From contig NZ_CP013630.1 in assembly GCF_001664485.1 (NCBI RefSeq), positions 1,925,001 through 1,989,000 of the forward strand: a stretch of 64,000 bases of DNA, written 5' to 3'. Below the pieces are notes generated by a model. That model saw only the letters and a list, made by a program, of their open reading frames with translations. It was not told the DNA's origin and made no database searches. Position numbers and translations under genes: made by a program. This document shows, piece by piece, positions 15,391 through 24,552 of this stretch; within the stretch, counting starts at the first letter, position 1, and every line of letters starts with the position of its first letter. This DNA is from Rhizobium sp. N324 (GTDB lineage Bacteria > Pseudomonadota > Alphaproteobacteria > Rhizobiales > Rhizobiaceae).

Positions 15391-16389
15391 ATGAACAATC
15401 TTGACCGCCGCAATTTCCTGAAAATCGCAGCGCTCGCCGGAACGGCGCTCGCAGCGCCCGCCTTCGTCCGCACGGCCGCCGCTCGCACGACGACGATCAC
15501 GATTGCCTCGCTGCTCGGCGACGACAAGCCGGAAACCAAGATCTGGGTGAAGATCGGCGAGCTGGTCGAAGCCAGGCTTCCCGGCCAATTCAAGTTCAAC
15601 ATCGTCAGGAACGGTGCGCTCGGCGGCGAGAAGGAAGTGGCCGAGGGCGTGCGCCTCGGTTCGATCCAGGCGAGCCTCTCGACGGCCTCGTCGCTTTCCG
15701 GCTGGGCGCCGGAGCTGCAGATCCTCGATCTGCCCTTCCTCTTTCGCGATGCCGACCATGTCCGCAGGACCGTCGGCGGCGATGTCGGCGCCGATCTCAA
15801 GCAGAAGCTGCAGGCGCAGAATTTCGTCGTCGGCGATTTCATCAATTACGGCGCCCGCCATCTCTTGACCAAGGAACCGGTCACTCGGCCCGAGCAGCTC
15901 AAAGGCAAGCGCATCCGTGTGATCCAGAGCCCGCTGCACACCAAGCTCTGGAGCGCATTCGGCACCACGCCGATCGGCATTCCGATCACCGAGACCTACA
16001 ATGCGCTCGCAACCGGCGTCGCCGACGCGATGGACCTGACCAAATCGGCCTACTCAGGCTTCAAGCTCTATGAGGTCGTGCCCGATATGACCGAGACGGG
16101 CCACATCTGGGCATCAGGCGTCATCTATTATTCCTCGGCCTTCTGGGCTGGCTTGAACGACGATCAGAAGACCGTCTTCCAGCAGGCTTCCAGCGAGGGT
16201 GCGGCCCATTTCAATCAGCTGATCGTCGACGACGAGGCGAAGTCCGTCGAGACGGCGCTTGGTCATGGCGGAAAGCTGTTGACGCCGGAAGCCTTCGAGG
16301 AATGGCAGAAGGGCGCGCAGGGTGTCTGGGCCGATTTCGCGCCGGTTGTCGGCGGCATAGACCGGATCAAAACCGTTCAGGCGGCCTGA
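15391..16389 (+). CDS. TRAP transporter solute-binding protein (DctP family), Tat-type signal
   Basis: A 332-residue periplasmic solute-binding protein that delivers substrate to the fused DctQM permease 16 nt upstream. The N-terminus carries a twin-arginine motif (DRRNFLK, residues 5-11), a hydrophobic run and an Ala-rich cleavage region, indicating folded export by the Tat system, whose genes lie at 50.1-51.8 kb. The DctP fold is recognisable from RNGALGGEKEVAEGVRLGSI, the LPFLFRDADHV segment and KGKRIRVIQSPLHT with its ligand-binding arginine. The C-terminus ends normally. Tat signals occur in some TRAP binding proteins but Sec is commoner. Confidence 0.92.
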   Translation: MNNLDRRNFLKIAALAGTALAAPAFVRTAAARTTTITIASLLGDDKPETKIWVKIGELVEARLPGQFKFNIVRNGALGGEKEVAEGVRLGSIQASLSTASSLSGWAPELQILDLPFLFRDADHVRRTVGGDVGADLKQKLQAQNFVVGDFINYGARHLLTKEPVTRPEQLKGKRIRVIQSPLHTKLWSAFGTTPIGIPITETYNALATGVADAMDLTKSAYSGFKLYEVVPDMTETGHIWASGVIYYSSAFWAGLNDDQKTVFQQASSEGAAHFNQLIVDDEAKSVETALGHGGKLLTPEAFEEWQKGAQGVWADFAPVVGGIDRIKTVQAA

Positions 16390-16421
16390 AGCGGGGGAGG
16401 GCGGACCGCTGACGTTCCGAT

Positions 16422-16445
16422 AGGGCCGACTGAAAAATCGGCCCT
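16422..16445 (+). terminator. Hairpin after the TRAP operon, possible terminator
   Basis: AGGGCCGA pairs perfectly with TCGGCCCT around an A-rich loop, 33 nt after the binding-protein stop. No T-run follows, so it may be a 3'-end stabiliser or a weak terminator. Confidence 0.4.
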
Positions 16446-16677
16446 GTCGTCGTTCGGGTGTATCGGAAAAATAATGCCGCCGCAGGCCTGAAATCGAAAG
16501 AGCATGCCTTCGGCGATCGTGGTATATGACTTACTTAAAATCCTGGAATGGGAAGTTTTTAATCTTCGGCCGGTGCGATCCTGTTGACCGCAATCTCGCG
16601 ACCGCTTCCGGCGGACAGATCCCATGGCCTCGATTTGAAACAAACAACATTGAACACAAGGCTTTGGAGGGCCGACC

Positions 16678-17337
16678 ATGAGCTTACGCATCAACGATAT
16701 TGCCCCCGATTTTACCGCCGACACCACCCAGGGGCCGATCAGCTTCCATGAGTGGATCGGCAATGGCTGGGCCGTCCTGTTCTCGCATCCGAAGAATTTC
16801 ACGCCGGTCTGCACGACCGAGCTCGGCGCGATGGCCGGCCTGGCGGGTGAGTTTTCCAAGCGTGGCGCCAAGATCATCGGCATCTCCGTCGATCCCGTGG
16901 AAAGCCATGCCAAATGGAAGAACGACATCAAGACCGCCACCGGCTTCGACGTCGAATATCCGCTGATCGGCGACAAGGACCTCAAGGTCGCCAAGCTCTA
17001 CGACATGCTGCCGGCCGGGGCCGGCGAGAGCTCGGAAGGCCGCACGCCCGCCGACAACGCGACGGTGCGTTCGGTTTTCATCATCGGTCCGGACAAGAAG
17101 ATCAAGCTGATCCTCACCTATCCGATGACGACAGGCCGGAATTTCAACGAGATCCTGCGCGCCATCGACTCCATCCAGCTGACGGCCAAGCACCAGGTGG
17201 CGACACCGGCGAACTGGAACCAGGGCGAGGACGTCATCATCACCGCCGCGGTTTCCAACGAAGACGCGATCACGCGTTTCGGCTCCTTCGATACGGTTCT
17301 GCCCTATCTCCGCAAGACCAAGCAGCCGACGGCCTGA
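16678..17337 (+). CDS. 1-Cys type peroxiredoxin (AhpC/TSA, Prx6 subfamily)
   Basis: A 219-residue thiol peroxidase that reduces hydrogen and organic peroxides in the cytoplasm. The peroxidatic cysteine lies in the FTPVCTTELG motif near residue 45, preceded by SHPKNF. The long C-terminal extension and the segments GISVDPVESHAKW and LTYPMTTGRNFNEILR are typical of the Prx6 group. A GGAGG ribosome binding site lies just before the ATG. The gene appears monocistronic, bounded by a terminator at its 3' end, and has about 290 nt of upstream non-coding sequence available for regulation. Confidence 0.95.
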   Translation: MSLRINDIAPDFTADTTQGPISFHEWIGNGWAVLFSHPKNFTPVCTTELGAMAGLAGEFSKRGAKIIGISVDPVESHAKWKNDIKTATGFDVEYPLIGDKDLKVAKLYDMLPAGAGESSEGRTPADNATVRSVFIIGPDKKIKLILTYPMTTGRNFNEILRAIDSIQLTAKHQVATPANWNQGEDVIITAAVSNEDAITRFGSFDTVLPYLRKTKQPTA

Positions 17338-17360
17338 TCGCTGTTTTCAAATCTTTCCTG

Positions 17361-17394
17361 AAGCCGCCGCGGCCATTGGCCCGGCGGCTTTTTT
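17361..17394 (+). terminator. Intrinsic terminator after the peroxiredoxin gene
   Basis: AAGCCGCCG pairs with CGGCGGCTT around a short inner hairpin and is followed by a run of six T. It lies about 25 nt after the stop codon. Confidence 0.85.
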
Positions 17395-17524
17395 GCGTCG
17401 TCTGCCCACAAGTCCGCCGCTTTGCCGCGCCTTCACATACACGGTCTCCCGGTCGCACTTTGAACAAGATACTTCACGCAGTTGCGCCTACCGAGAAATG
17501 GGTTGCGGCCACGTAGACCCGCGA

Positions 17525-18100
17525 TCAGGGCTTTTCAGATTTCGCTGGCGCATCCAACAACTGGATCAAAACGCCATCGCTCCCCCTGAGATCGGTCAAA
17601 TCGAGAAATGTGTGAGGGCCGTAAACATTGTCCCACGTTGTCACGGTATTGCCGTTTGAGCTGGTTCGTTTGGAGGTGTTCTGGCTCAGGTGAAGTGTTC
17701 TGACGATGTCATCAAAATATGCGCGTTTGTTTGGCGTATTGGATGCCACTCCGCAGTTTGTGGCGTTGATAGTGGGCCCGCTGATCTTCTCAAGAAGTAA
17801 GCTGAAGGGACCTGTGGTGAGATTTCCTTCAAAGACTTCGAGGTGGCGCGTGATATCTGGGCTCTGCTTTTCCGTCTTATCCACTGACTTCCGCATGACC
17901 ATCGCCTGCGCTCTCGCACTGATATGTTCAAAGTTCTCGGGCTCAAGCGTGCACATCACCTCAAACGCGTTGATGACCGCATCATCATGATTCTTCAAAG
18001 GACCCGTCGCCGTGGCGTGTTCGGCGGTTGCTGCAAAAGCTGAAACGGAGTGAATGGTGCTCAGCAGGATAACGCCAATACCGATCTTAGTCACAGGCAT
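17525..18100 (-). CDS. Orphan secreted protein, AT-richer than neighbours
   Basis: A 191-residue protein with a Sec signal peptide (hydrophobic residues 5-22 ending SAFAATA). The mature portion has two cysteines (VMCTLEPENFE and TNCGVASN) that may form a disulfide. No family was recognised. Base composition drops to near half GC (about 47% in the line sampled) compared with over 60% for adjacent genes, and codon use includes many AT-ending codons. With the gene-free stretch behind its start codon this suggests an accessory, possibly horizontally acquired gene. No transposase or attachment site was seen beside it. Confidence 0.72.
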   Translation of the reverse strand: MPVTKIGIGVILLSTIHSVSAFAATAEHATATGPLKNHDDAVINAFEVMCTLEPENFEHISARAQAMVMRKSVDKTEKQSPDITRHLEVFEGNLTTGPFSLLLEKISGPTINATNCGVASNTPNKRAYFDDIVRTLHLSQNTSKRTSSNGNTVTTWDNVYGPHTFLDLTDLRGSDGVLIQLLDAPAKSEKP

Positions 18101-18538
18101 GTTTAGTCTCCACTCTGGTGGTCCGGGCGTCTAATAGAGCGCGAGCCGCGACAAGCGAAGCCGTACCTGCACAAGCTGAACTGGAAATGAACGACGAGAT
18201 TGACATCAGTTTGGTAGGCGGTGTGTCGGGTCGCAATTCGACTAACATGCTTTAAGCTGTTTCAAGCCCGCGGCTATGACGGAATGGCTGCTTCGTGGCC
18301 CATCAGCGGATATCAGTCTAGCACGCTGCATCCCGCCGGAGTTCCCGACCTAAAGCAGGTGCGACAATTGGCTCACGGCAAACTCGCCACCCACCTCTCA
18401 TCGTGACGCTGACACTCGTTACGAGATTCGCCGACGGACATTGATCCTTGCGCCACGCCAAATGGGGAAGCGTCGCGCCTCGATTGATGTTATCTAGAAA
18501 TCCAGCGTCGTGATGGAAGTCGAACCTGCCGAGATCCG
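18101..18538. other. Gene-free stretch, 438 nt
   Basis: No frame with a plausible start, codon bias or recognisable motif on either strand. It should hold the promoter of the secreted-protein gene (minus) and of the transglycosylase gene (plus). Together with 17525-18100 it looks like an accessory patch. Confidence 0.6.
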
Positions 18539-19495
18539 ATGATAGGGCGAAAGCGTCAATCCGACATGGGGAGGAGAGCGGCGAGGGCCGTGCTTTCGCT
18601 CGGCTTTGTGTTTTCCGCTGCAGCCACCGGAAATGCCCAGCCGGAAGTAAGCGCTGCCGAGCCGGCCTGCCTCTTTTCCGGGCCTTCGGCGTCGGGATCG
18701 GGTGAGACGCTCTGCATCCGCAAGGACAGTTTCAATCGCGACCTCTGCGCCGCGATCGAGCATTTCGCCGACGCCAATCAATTGCCGCCGGATTATTTCG
18801 CCCGTCTCATCTGGCGCGAAAGCACTTTTCGCCCCGATGCCGTCAGCTTCAAAGGGGCGCAGGGGATTGCGCAGTTCATGCCGGGAACGGCGAAACTGCG
18901 CGGCCTCGAAGACAGCTACCAGGTGCTGGAAGCGCTGCGGAAATCGGCGCAGTATCTCGATGAATTGCGCAACCGTTTCGGCAATCTCGGCCTTGCCGCC
19001 GCCGCCTATAATGCCGGCGAAAACGGTCTTGCTTCTTACCTTGCGTCAGGCAGATTGCCTTACGAGACGCGCAGCTATGTCATGGCGATCACCGCCCATA
19101 CGGTGGAGGAGTGGAAGGACAATCCGCCGGAAGACGCGGCGGCCCCGCTCGACAAGGACAAGCCCTTTGTCGACGGCTGCGTGGCGCTTGCCGAACGCCG
19201 GATATTGAAGGACACGCCCTGGCGTCCGGAGGGCGATTGGGCGCCCTGGGGCGTCCAGCTTGCCGCGAACGCCAATGTCGCGGTCGCCCGGCGCATGTTT
19301 CGTGATGCCGTGGAAGATCTGCCCGCGCCGCTCAATGCGGAACAGCCGCTGATCCTGCGCCAGCGCGATCGCAGCTTCGGCTTTCGCCCGCGTTATGCCG
19401 CCCGCATCGGCCGGCAGACGCGCCTGGAAGCCAACAATCTCTGCAACCAGATCCGCAAGCACGGCGGCACCTGCCTTGTTTTCAAAAATCAATAG
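18539..19495 (+). CDS. Periplasmic lytic transglycosylase (SLT family 1)
   Basis: A 318-residue exported muramidase-like enzyme that cleaves the glycan strands of peptidoglycan with formation of anhydromuropeptides. A signal peptide ends near residue 33 (ATGNAQ). The goose-lysozyme-like SLT domain spans about residues 60-200. It has the catalytic glutamate in LIWRESTFRPDAVS, then GAQGIAQFMPGTA and AAAAYNAGENGLASYL, all family hallmarks. The C-terminal 110 residues are less conserved but end with a cysteine-containing LEANNLCNQIRKHGG segment reminiscent of SPOR-like repeats. ATG 18566 (MGRRAARAV) is an alternative start that gives a more typical signal peptide. Confidence 0.88.
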   Translation: MIGRKRQSDMGRRAARAVLSLGFVFSAAATGNAQPEVSAAEPACLFSGPSASGSGETLCIRKDSFNRDLCAAIEHFADANQLPPDYFARLIWRESTFRPDAVSFKGAQGIAQFMPGTAKLRGLEDSYQVLEALRKSAQYLDELRNRFGNLGLAAAAYNAGENGLASYLASGRLPYETRSYVMAITAHTVEEWKDNPPEDAAAPLDKDKPFVDGCVALAERRILKDTPWRPEGDWAPWGVQLAANANVAVARRMFRDAVEDLPAPLNAEQPLILRQRDRSFGFRPRYAARIGRQTRLEANNLCNQIRKHGGTCLVFKNQ

Positions 19496-19586
19496 CGGGG
19501 CCGCCATCCTTGGCGAAAAGTCCGCTTGCAGGATCGCGACACGGCGCAGCATAGTCGACGCAGATATCCCAAAGGGAGGAACGACA

Positions 19587-20543
19587 ATGCGGGTTTTGGT
19601 CATCGGGGCAACGGGCCATGTCGGAACCTATCTGGTTCCTCGCCTGGTGGAGGCAGGTCACGACGTCGTCACGATCAGCCGCGGCGCGGCAAAGCCTTAC
19701 ACCGAAAACCGCGCCTGGGCTTCTGTCGATCAGCGCCAGATGGATCGCTCAGCGATGGAGCGGACGGGTGAATTCGGCCTGGCCGTGCGAGAGTTGGAAG
19801 CCGATATCGTCATCGACATGATCTGCTTCACGCTGGAGAGTGCCGAGCAGCTGGTGACGGCGCTATCCGGGCATGTCGGTCATTTCCTGCATACCGGCAC
19901 GATCTGGACGCATGGCCACCCCGTGGCCGTGCCGACACTCGAAGAGGCGTCGAAGTCGCCATTCGGTGACTATGGTATCCAGAAGGCTGATATCGAAACC
20001 TATTTGCTTCAGCAGGCAAGGCTTCACGGCTTTCCGGCGACCATCATCCATCCCGGCCACATTGTCGGCCGCGGATGGGCGCCGCTCAATCCTGCCGGCA
20101 ATTTCAATCTGCAGGTCTTTTCGACCCTTGCCCGCGGTGAGCCATTGGCGCTGCCGAATTTCGGCCTGGAGACGGTCCATCACGTCCATGCCGATGACGT
20201 GGCGGCGATGTTCATGGATGCGATCGCCAACTGGAATGCGTCGACCGGCGAAAGCTTCCACGCGGTTTCGGCGCAGGCGCTGACGCTTCGCGGTTATGCC
20301 GAAGCCATGTCGCGATGGTTCGGGCGGGAGCCGAAACTCAGCTTCGCCCCATTCGACGCCTGGGCCGAAAGCCAGACAGCCGAAGACGCGGAGGCGACAT
20401 GGGAGCATATCGCCCGCAGTCCGAATTGCTCGATCGCCAAAGCCCGGCGCCTGCTGGGTTACTCCCCAAGATATACGTCGCTGCAGGCCGTGCAGGAGGC
20501 TGTCGGCTGGCTGGTCGGGCAGGGGAGGATCTCGACCCGCTAA
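19587..20543 (+). CDS. NAD-dependent epimerase/dehydratase family protein
   Basis: A 318-residue extended short-chain dehydrogenase/reductase. The N-terminal Rossmann motif [12 protein letters not shown] (GxxGxxG) binds NAD(P). The usual catalytic Tyr is not in a clear YxxxK; the local sequence [12 protein letters not shown] retains Tyr and Lys four residues apart, so the catalytic pair may be intact. [10 protein letters not shown] and the later HHVHADDVA match the sugar-nucleotide epimerase group. The ATG is preceded by GGGAGGA. Its stop overlaps the end of the convergent glycerate kinase gene by 4 nt. Substrate unknown. Confidence 0.86.
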   Translation: MRVLVIGATGHVGTYLVPRLVEAGHDVVTISRGAAKPYTENRAWASVDQRQMDRSAMERTGEFGLAVRELEADIVIDMICFTLESAEQLVTALSGHVGHFLHTGTIWTHGHPVAVPTLEEASKSPFGDYGIQKADIETYLLQQARLHGFPATIIHPGHIVGRGWAPLNPAGNFNLQVFSTLARGEPLALPNFGLETVHHVHADDVAAMFMDAIANWNASTGESFHAVSAQALTLRGYAEAMSRWFGREPKLSFAPFDAWAESQTAEDAEATWEHIARSPNCSIAKARRLLGYSPRYTSLQAVQEAVGWLVGQGRISTR

Positions 20544-21805
20544 CGGATCAGTATAGCCCTGAAATCATTGACGTTGGTGCCGGTCGGGCCGGTTTCGAAG
20601 AGATCGCCGACGGCGGCAAAGCCCGAATAGCTGTCATTGCCGTCGAGCAGCCGGCGCGGATCGAGCCCGGCGGCGCGCAGGCGCTTGACCGAGCCGCCAT
20701 CGGCAAAGGCGCCGGCATTGTCTTCGGAGCCGTCGATCCCGTCCGTGTCGGCGGCCAGGATATGAATGCCCTCGGCACCATCGATCGCAAGCGCCATGGC
20801 GAGCGCGAATTCGCCGTTGCGTCCGCCCTTGCCGCCCTTGGCACGGAGCGTCACCGTCGTCTCGCCGCCGGACAGGATGACGACGGGTTTCGAAAACGGC
20901 CTGTTCCGGCCGAGCACCTCGCGGGCGATTGCCGCATGCACCTGCGCCACGTCGCGTGATTCTCCCTCGATCGCATCCGATAGGATGGCGGGCTCGATCC
21001 CTTGCGACTTCGCCAGGGCGGCCGCGGCCTCCAGCGACACACCCGCAGAGGCGATGATGTGATGCTCGTGGCGTAGGAAGACCGGATCCTCCGGCCGCGG
21101 CGCATCGGCCTTCGGCGAGTTGAGATGGTCGAGGGCTGCCTGGGGCAGCCGCAATCCATATTGCTTGATGATGTCAAGCGCATCGTGCCGCGTCGAACCA
21201 TCAGGCACCGTCGGCCCGGAGGCGACATGGGCCGGGTTGTCGCCGGGAATGTCGGAGACGATCAGGCTGACCACCCTTGCACTGGTGGCTGCCGCAAGTC
21301 TCCCGCCCTTGATGGTCGAGAGATGCTTGCGCACCACGTTCATCGCCGAGATCGGCGCGCCCGAGGCAAGCAGCATTTCATTGAGCGCAATCTCGTCTTC
21401 GAGGGTCAGCCCCTCCGGCGGAGCAGGCAGCAGCGCCGAGCCGCCGCCGCAGATCAGCGCGACCACCAGATCGTCTTCCGTCAATCCGTTCACCGTCTCC
21501 ATCAGCCGTCTTGCCGCGGCAAGTCCTGCCGCGTCGGGAACGGGATGGGCAGCCTCGATGATCTCGATGTCGCGTGTCTCGCAACCATAACCGTAGCGTG
21601 TGACTACCAGACCCGTAAGCGGCCCGTCCCAGACGCTTTCGAGCGCCCGCGCCATCTGCGCCGCACCCTTGCCGGCGCCGATCACCACGGTCTTTCCCTT
21701 CGGCGTGTCGGGCAGGTTCGCCTTGATGCCGGTCAGCGGATCGGCGGCGCGAACCGCCGCGTCGAACAGGCTTTTCAGGAAATCGCGGGGAGCGCTTATC
21801 GTCAT
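20540..21805 (-). CDS. Glycerate 2-kinase, MOFRL/GckA family
   Basis: A 421-residue kinase expected to phosphorylate glycerate at O2, used in serine-cycle, tartrate/hydroxypyruvate or glyoxylate catabolism. The N-terminal DUF4147 domain includes [17 protein letters not shown] and [20 protein letters not shown]. The C-terminal MOFRL domain includes [20 protein letters not shown] and [20 protein letters not shown] 21805 (MTISAPRDF) is taken as the start because family similarity begins there; the upstream extension to 21874 is not conserved-looking. No other genes of a glyoxylate pathway are adjacent. Older annotations may call it hydroxypyruvate reductase. Confidence 0.88.
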   Translation of the reverse strand: MTISAPRDFLKSLFDAAVRAADPLTGIKANLPDTPKGKTVVIGAGKGAAQMARALESVWDGPLTGLVVTRYGYGCETRDIEIIEAAHPVPDAAGLAAARRLMETVNGLTEDDLVVALICGGGSALLPAPPEGLTLEDEIALNEMLLASGAPISAMNVVRKHLSTIKGGRLAAATSARVVSLIVSDIPGDNPAHVASGPTVPDGSTRHDALDIIKQYGLRLPQAALDHLNSPKADAPRPEDPVFLRHEHHIIASAGVSLEAAAALAKSQGIEPAILSDAIEGESRDVAQVHAAIAREVLGRNRPFSKPVVILSGGETTVTLRAKGGKGGRNGEFALAMALAIDGAEGIHILAADTDGIDGSEDNAGAFADGGSVKRLRAAGLDPRRLLDGNDSYSGFAAVGDLFETGPTGTNVNDFRAILIR

Positions 21806-22005
21806 CGGTGGTCTCTGCTGCCTCAAGTGTCGATCGTGATGCGGACTGTCGGCGCATGGGCGTGCCGGCGTCAAGGTCGAAGATGAGGCAATGTGACGCC
21901 CTTGGGCTGCAAATTCTGAATCGTCGAAATGAACGCATAGGAACGATAGAAAGCATTAACCATAGTCCCGTAGACAACGAACAGGATCAAAGGAACCTGT
22001 GTTCG

Positions 22006-22305
22006 ATGGCTACTGAAATGACCTGCCGCCCTGCCGCCCCCAATGAAGGCGTGGTGATTGCTTTTCCCTCCGGAACCGGAACCGCCAATATCGAGCGCTG
22101 CGCCCGTGAACTCGGCCGGCGGCATGGCGCGGATGCGATCGCATTCTGGAGGGCCGAATGCCGCAGGCTTGCCGATCAGCTTCTGGCAGCCGGGATGTCG
22201 GAGAGCGACGTCGGCGAGCGGGTGCTGCAGTTTCAGCAGGATGTCCAGATCGAACTCGTCCTCAGCCATCAAAACGGGCCAGTGCCCAAGTCACAAAACC
22301 GCTAG
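22006..22305 (+). CDS. DUF6074-type small rhizobial protein
   Basis: A 99-residue soluble protein resembling small DUF6074 proteins of Rhizobiales. It has a conserved central helix pair (AFWRAECRRLADQLLAAG) followed by an acidic segment ending VLQFQQDVQ. Function is unknown. ATG 22006 is preferred over upstream starts because AGGA lies about 10 nt before it and the family resemblance begins at about that point. It stands alone, with its 3' end 14 nt from the end of the convergent esterase gene. Confidence 0.68.
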   Translation: MATEMTCRPAAPNEGVVIAFPSGTGTANIERCARELGRRHGADAIAFWRAECRRLADQLLAAGMSESDVGERVLQFQQDVQIELVLSHQNGPVPKSQNR

Positions 22306-22318
22306 CCCGATCTGATAT

Positions 22319-23425
22319 TTACCGCAGCAGCCCGGCGGACCGCAGGGCGTCTTCAATGACCTTGTGAATGCCCCCACGGTTGCTGCCCGCGGCGAATGGA
22401 TCTGCGGTATTTTCCGGTTGCGCCGCGGAGGGTTCGGCATTGCGCCGCTTCTCAAACGAGGGAAGCAGACCCCAGGATCTGGCAATTTCGACCGTCGAGG
22501 AAATTCCGACGTCAAGCATGAACGGGCCGCTTGCCCCGTAGCCGGAGCCGACATCGAGCGGCGTGCCGTGATCCATGCCGGCAATCGTATGGAGCTCGAT
22601 CACCTCCACCCCATGCGCATCGGTCCAGACCCTTCGCTGATGTCGTCCGATATTTTCCACGCGCGCTGGCGATGTGTCGACGCCGTGGATATTTCTCCAT
22701 TGCTCCACAATCACATTCGCATTGGACGGGACGACGGTTCTGTCGGCGCTTCCCTGCCAGAGCGACACTGTCGGCCACGGGCCTTTGTGGCCTGAAGCGT
22801 TTCTCAATCGCTGCTCCAACTCTTTGGCGGTCGGCCCGCCATGACCGCGCATTCGGTCGAACGCCTCGGGAACGGTCGTGGCACTGGCATAGGGCAGACC
22901 TGCTATGATCGCGCCGCCGGTAAAGACTTCCGGATAGGTGGCAAGCATCGCGGCGGTCATGGCGCCGCCGGCCGAAAGCCCGGTCACGAACACGCGCCTG
23001 GCGTCGATACCGTGTTCCGCCACGACCTTCGCGATCATCTGGCGAATGGAAGAGACCTCGCCGTGATCCCGGCTTATGTCCTCCGGGTTAAACCAGTTGA
23101 AGCAGAGGTTGGGATTGTTTGCCCTTCGTTGCTCGGGAAACAGCAGCGCGAAACCATAATCCTCTGCCAACCCAGACCACCCCGATCCGATATCATAGCC
23201 TGATGCAGTCTGGGTGCAGCCGTGCAGGACGACGACCAGGGCCATGTCTTTTGCGCGGTTCGACGGCAGGTAGGTGTAACCTCCCAAAGCCCCCGGGTTC
23301 GCACCGAATGCGCCCAAGGCGACGAGATTGGGATTTTCCTGCGCGGGGCGGGGGCGAAGCGTGCCTCGCAGGGCAGCAAGGCGTGCGAGGGTGTCTGACA
23401 TGGATCTCATCAAAGTCTCCGCCAA
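22319..23425 (-). CDS. PHB depolymerase family esterase (alpha/beta hydrolase)
   Basis: A 368-residue alpha/beta hydrolase of the PHB-depolymerase/feruloyl-esterase-like family. The oxyanion region is LVVVLHGCTQTASGYD and the nucleophile serine lies in GLSAGGAM near residue 145. A candidate catalytic histidine is in the AGMDHGTPLD segment near residue 285. No signal peptide is seen, so it is predicted cytoplasmic, unlike extracellular depolymerases. Rhizobia accumulate PHB, but this family also includes esterases with other substrates. Alternative starts lie at 23410 and 23401. Confidence 0.87.
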   Translation of the reverse strand: MAETLMRSMSDTLARLAALRGTLRPRPAQENPNLVALGAFGANPGALGGYTYLPSNRAKDMALVVVLHGCTQTASGYDIGSGWSGLAEDYGFALLFPEQRRANNPNLCFNWFNPEDISRDHGEVSSIRQMIAKVVAEHGIDARRVFVTGLSAGGAMTAAMLATYPEVFTGGAIIAGLPYASATTVPEAFDRMRGHGGPTAKELEQRLRNASGHKGPWPTVSLWQGSADRTVVPSNANVIVEQWRNIHGVDTSPARVENIGRHQRRVWTDAHGVEVIELHTIAGMDHGTPLDVGSGYGASGPFMLDVGISSTVEIARSWGLLPSFEKRRNAEPSAAQPENTADPFAAGSNRGGIHKVIEDALRSAGLLR

Positions 23426-23620
23426 TCAGCTGCCGAAATGGCGGTGATGCCTGACTAAACGCCTCAGCCGGCAGAAAGTTGCTGCGCTGCACAATATTTT
23501 CCGAGTAGCCGGATTTCCGGGGACGCGGACAGCTCGGCAGTGCGAGGAACTTCGGCCCGAAAATGGCGTTGATGTTGTCGATTGACAGCATGGATGCTGC
23601 AATCCAGCGAGGCTTTTCAG

Positions 23621-24028
23621 ATGTCGAACAAACCCAACTTCTTCTCTTCCTTTGCAACCATCGTCGCCGACTTATCGGGAAAACCGTTCACCTTTGTCGC
23701 GGCGCTGACGCTCGTACTCGCCTGGGCGGTATCCGGCCCCTTTTTCGGCTATTCTGAAACCTGGCAGCTTGTGATCAATACGACCACGACCATCATCACC
23801 TTCCTGATGGTGTTTGTGCTGCAGAACAGCCAGAACCGCGACGGCAAGGCGGTGCAGGCCAAGCTCGACGAGCTTATCCTGACGAGCCAGGCCGCCAACA
23901 AGTTCGTCGGTATCGAAAAGCTGGAGGAGGAGGAACTCAGGGAAATGAGCAAGACGCTTGCCGCGCAGGCCGAATGCGTCGAGGAAAAAGCGGATGAAAA
24001 ATCTGCAGCCGATGCAGCGTCCACCTGA
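23621..24028 (+). CDS. Low-affinity iron permease family protein (copy 1)
   Basis: A 135-residue two-helix membrane protein matching the short bacterial members of the Fet4-like low-affinity iron permease family. Hydrophobic segments lie at about residues 20-37 and 48-66, followed by the signature LQNSQNRDGKAVQAKLDELI. The acidic C-terminal tail (KLEEEELREM) is coiled-coil-like. The proposed role is divalent iron permeation or a membrane structural role; experimental support for bacterial members is thin. ATG 23621 is preferred to an upstream ATG at 23582 because homology begins at SNKPNFFSSFA. It faces a paralogue whose stop lies 8 nt away. Confidence 0.82.
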   Translation: MSNKPNFFSSFATIVADLSGKPFTFVAALTLVLAWAVSGPFFGYSETWQLVINTTTTIITFLMVFVLQNSQNRDGKAVQAKLDELILTSQAANKFVGIEKLEEEELREMSKTLAAQAECVEEKADEKSAADAAST

Positions 24029-24036
24029 TGCGCGTT

Positions 24037-24396
24037 TCAGGTCGTTGTCTCTGAGATCTGGTCGTGGTGTTGCCGACGCATTTCCTCAATGGCCTCGGCA
24101 TCTCTCTTCTCAGCCGAAATCCAGTGATTTCTTGCCTTGCTCGATCGGATCAGTTCGTCGAGCTTGGCATGCAGCGCCATCATGTCCCGATTTTGGGAAT
24201 TCTGCACCAGCAGCAAAATGAAAAATATGATGAGCGTGCCGACCATGTTGGTCAGCAGAAACCATTGCCGCGGGAAGGAAAAATGCAGACCGGCTGCCGC
24301 CCATAAGACTGCCAATATGATCAGTGTCACAGGGACCGCGCGATGTCCTGCCCACAAGACGGCAAAGTCGGAGACCTGTCGAAAACGCCAGCGCAT
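24037..24396 (-). CDS. Low-affinity iron permease family protein (copy 2)
   Basis: A 119-residue paralogue of the preceding gene in the opposite orientation. It has the same two-helix arrangement and shares the NSQNRD...AKLDELI block (VQNSQNRDMMALHAKLDELI), then a charged C-terminal helix. ATG 24396 is supported by GGAGAG about 7 nt upstream. The two genes converge with 8 nt between stop codons, so they must be transcribed independently. Confidence 0.82.
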   Translation of the reverse strand: MRWRFRQVSDFAVLWAGHRAVPVTLIILAVLWAAAGLHFSFPRQWFLLTNMVGTLIIFFILLLVQNSQNRDMMALHAKLDELIRSSKARNHWISAEKRDAEAIEEMRRQHHDQISETTT

Positions 24397-24486
24397 ACGT
24401 CTCTCCACAGCGCACAACATTGAAGATGGGGCAAATCGAAGCTGTTTCCATCACCCCGGCTCAATAAAATCCGCGTTGCCAACAGT

Positions 24487-24513
24487 ATAAAACCCGCGTT
24501 TCCGCGGGTTTTA
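24487..24513 (-). terminator. Terminator downstream of the catalase gene
   Basis: AAAACCCGCG pairs with CGCGGGTTTT around a four-base loop (TTTC) about 40 nt past the catalase stop. The flanking A and T runs make it usable in both directions. Confidence 0.75.
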
Positions 24514-24552
24514 ATCTATGTCACCGAACGGCGACGAGCCACGACGACAAAG

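Noticed and set aside
18221..18406. 61-codon frame in the gene-free stretch before the transglycosylase
   Set aside because: No ribosome binding site and unnatural codon use; treated as chance.
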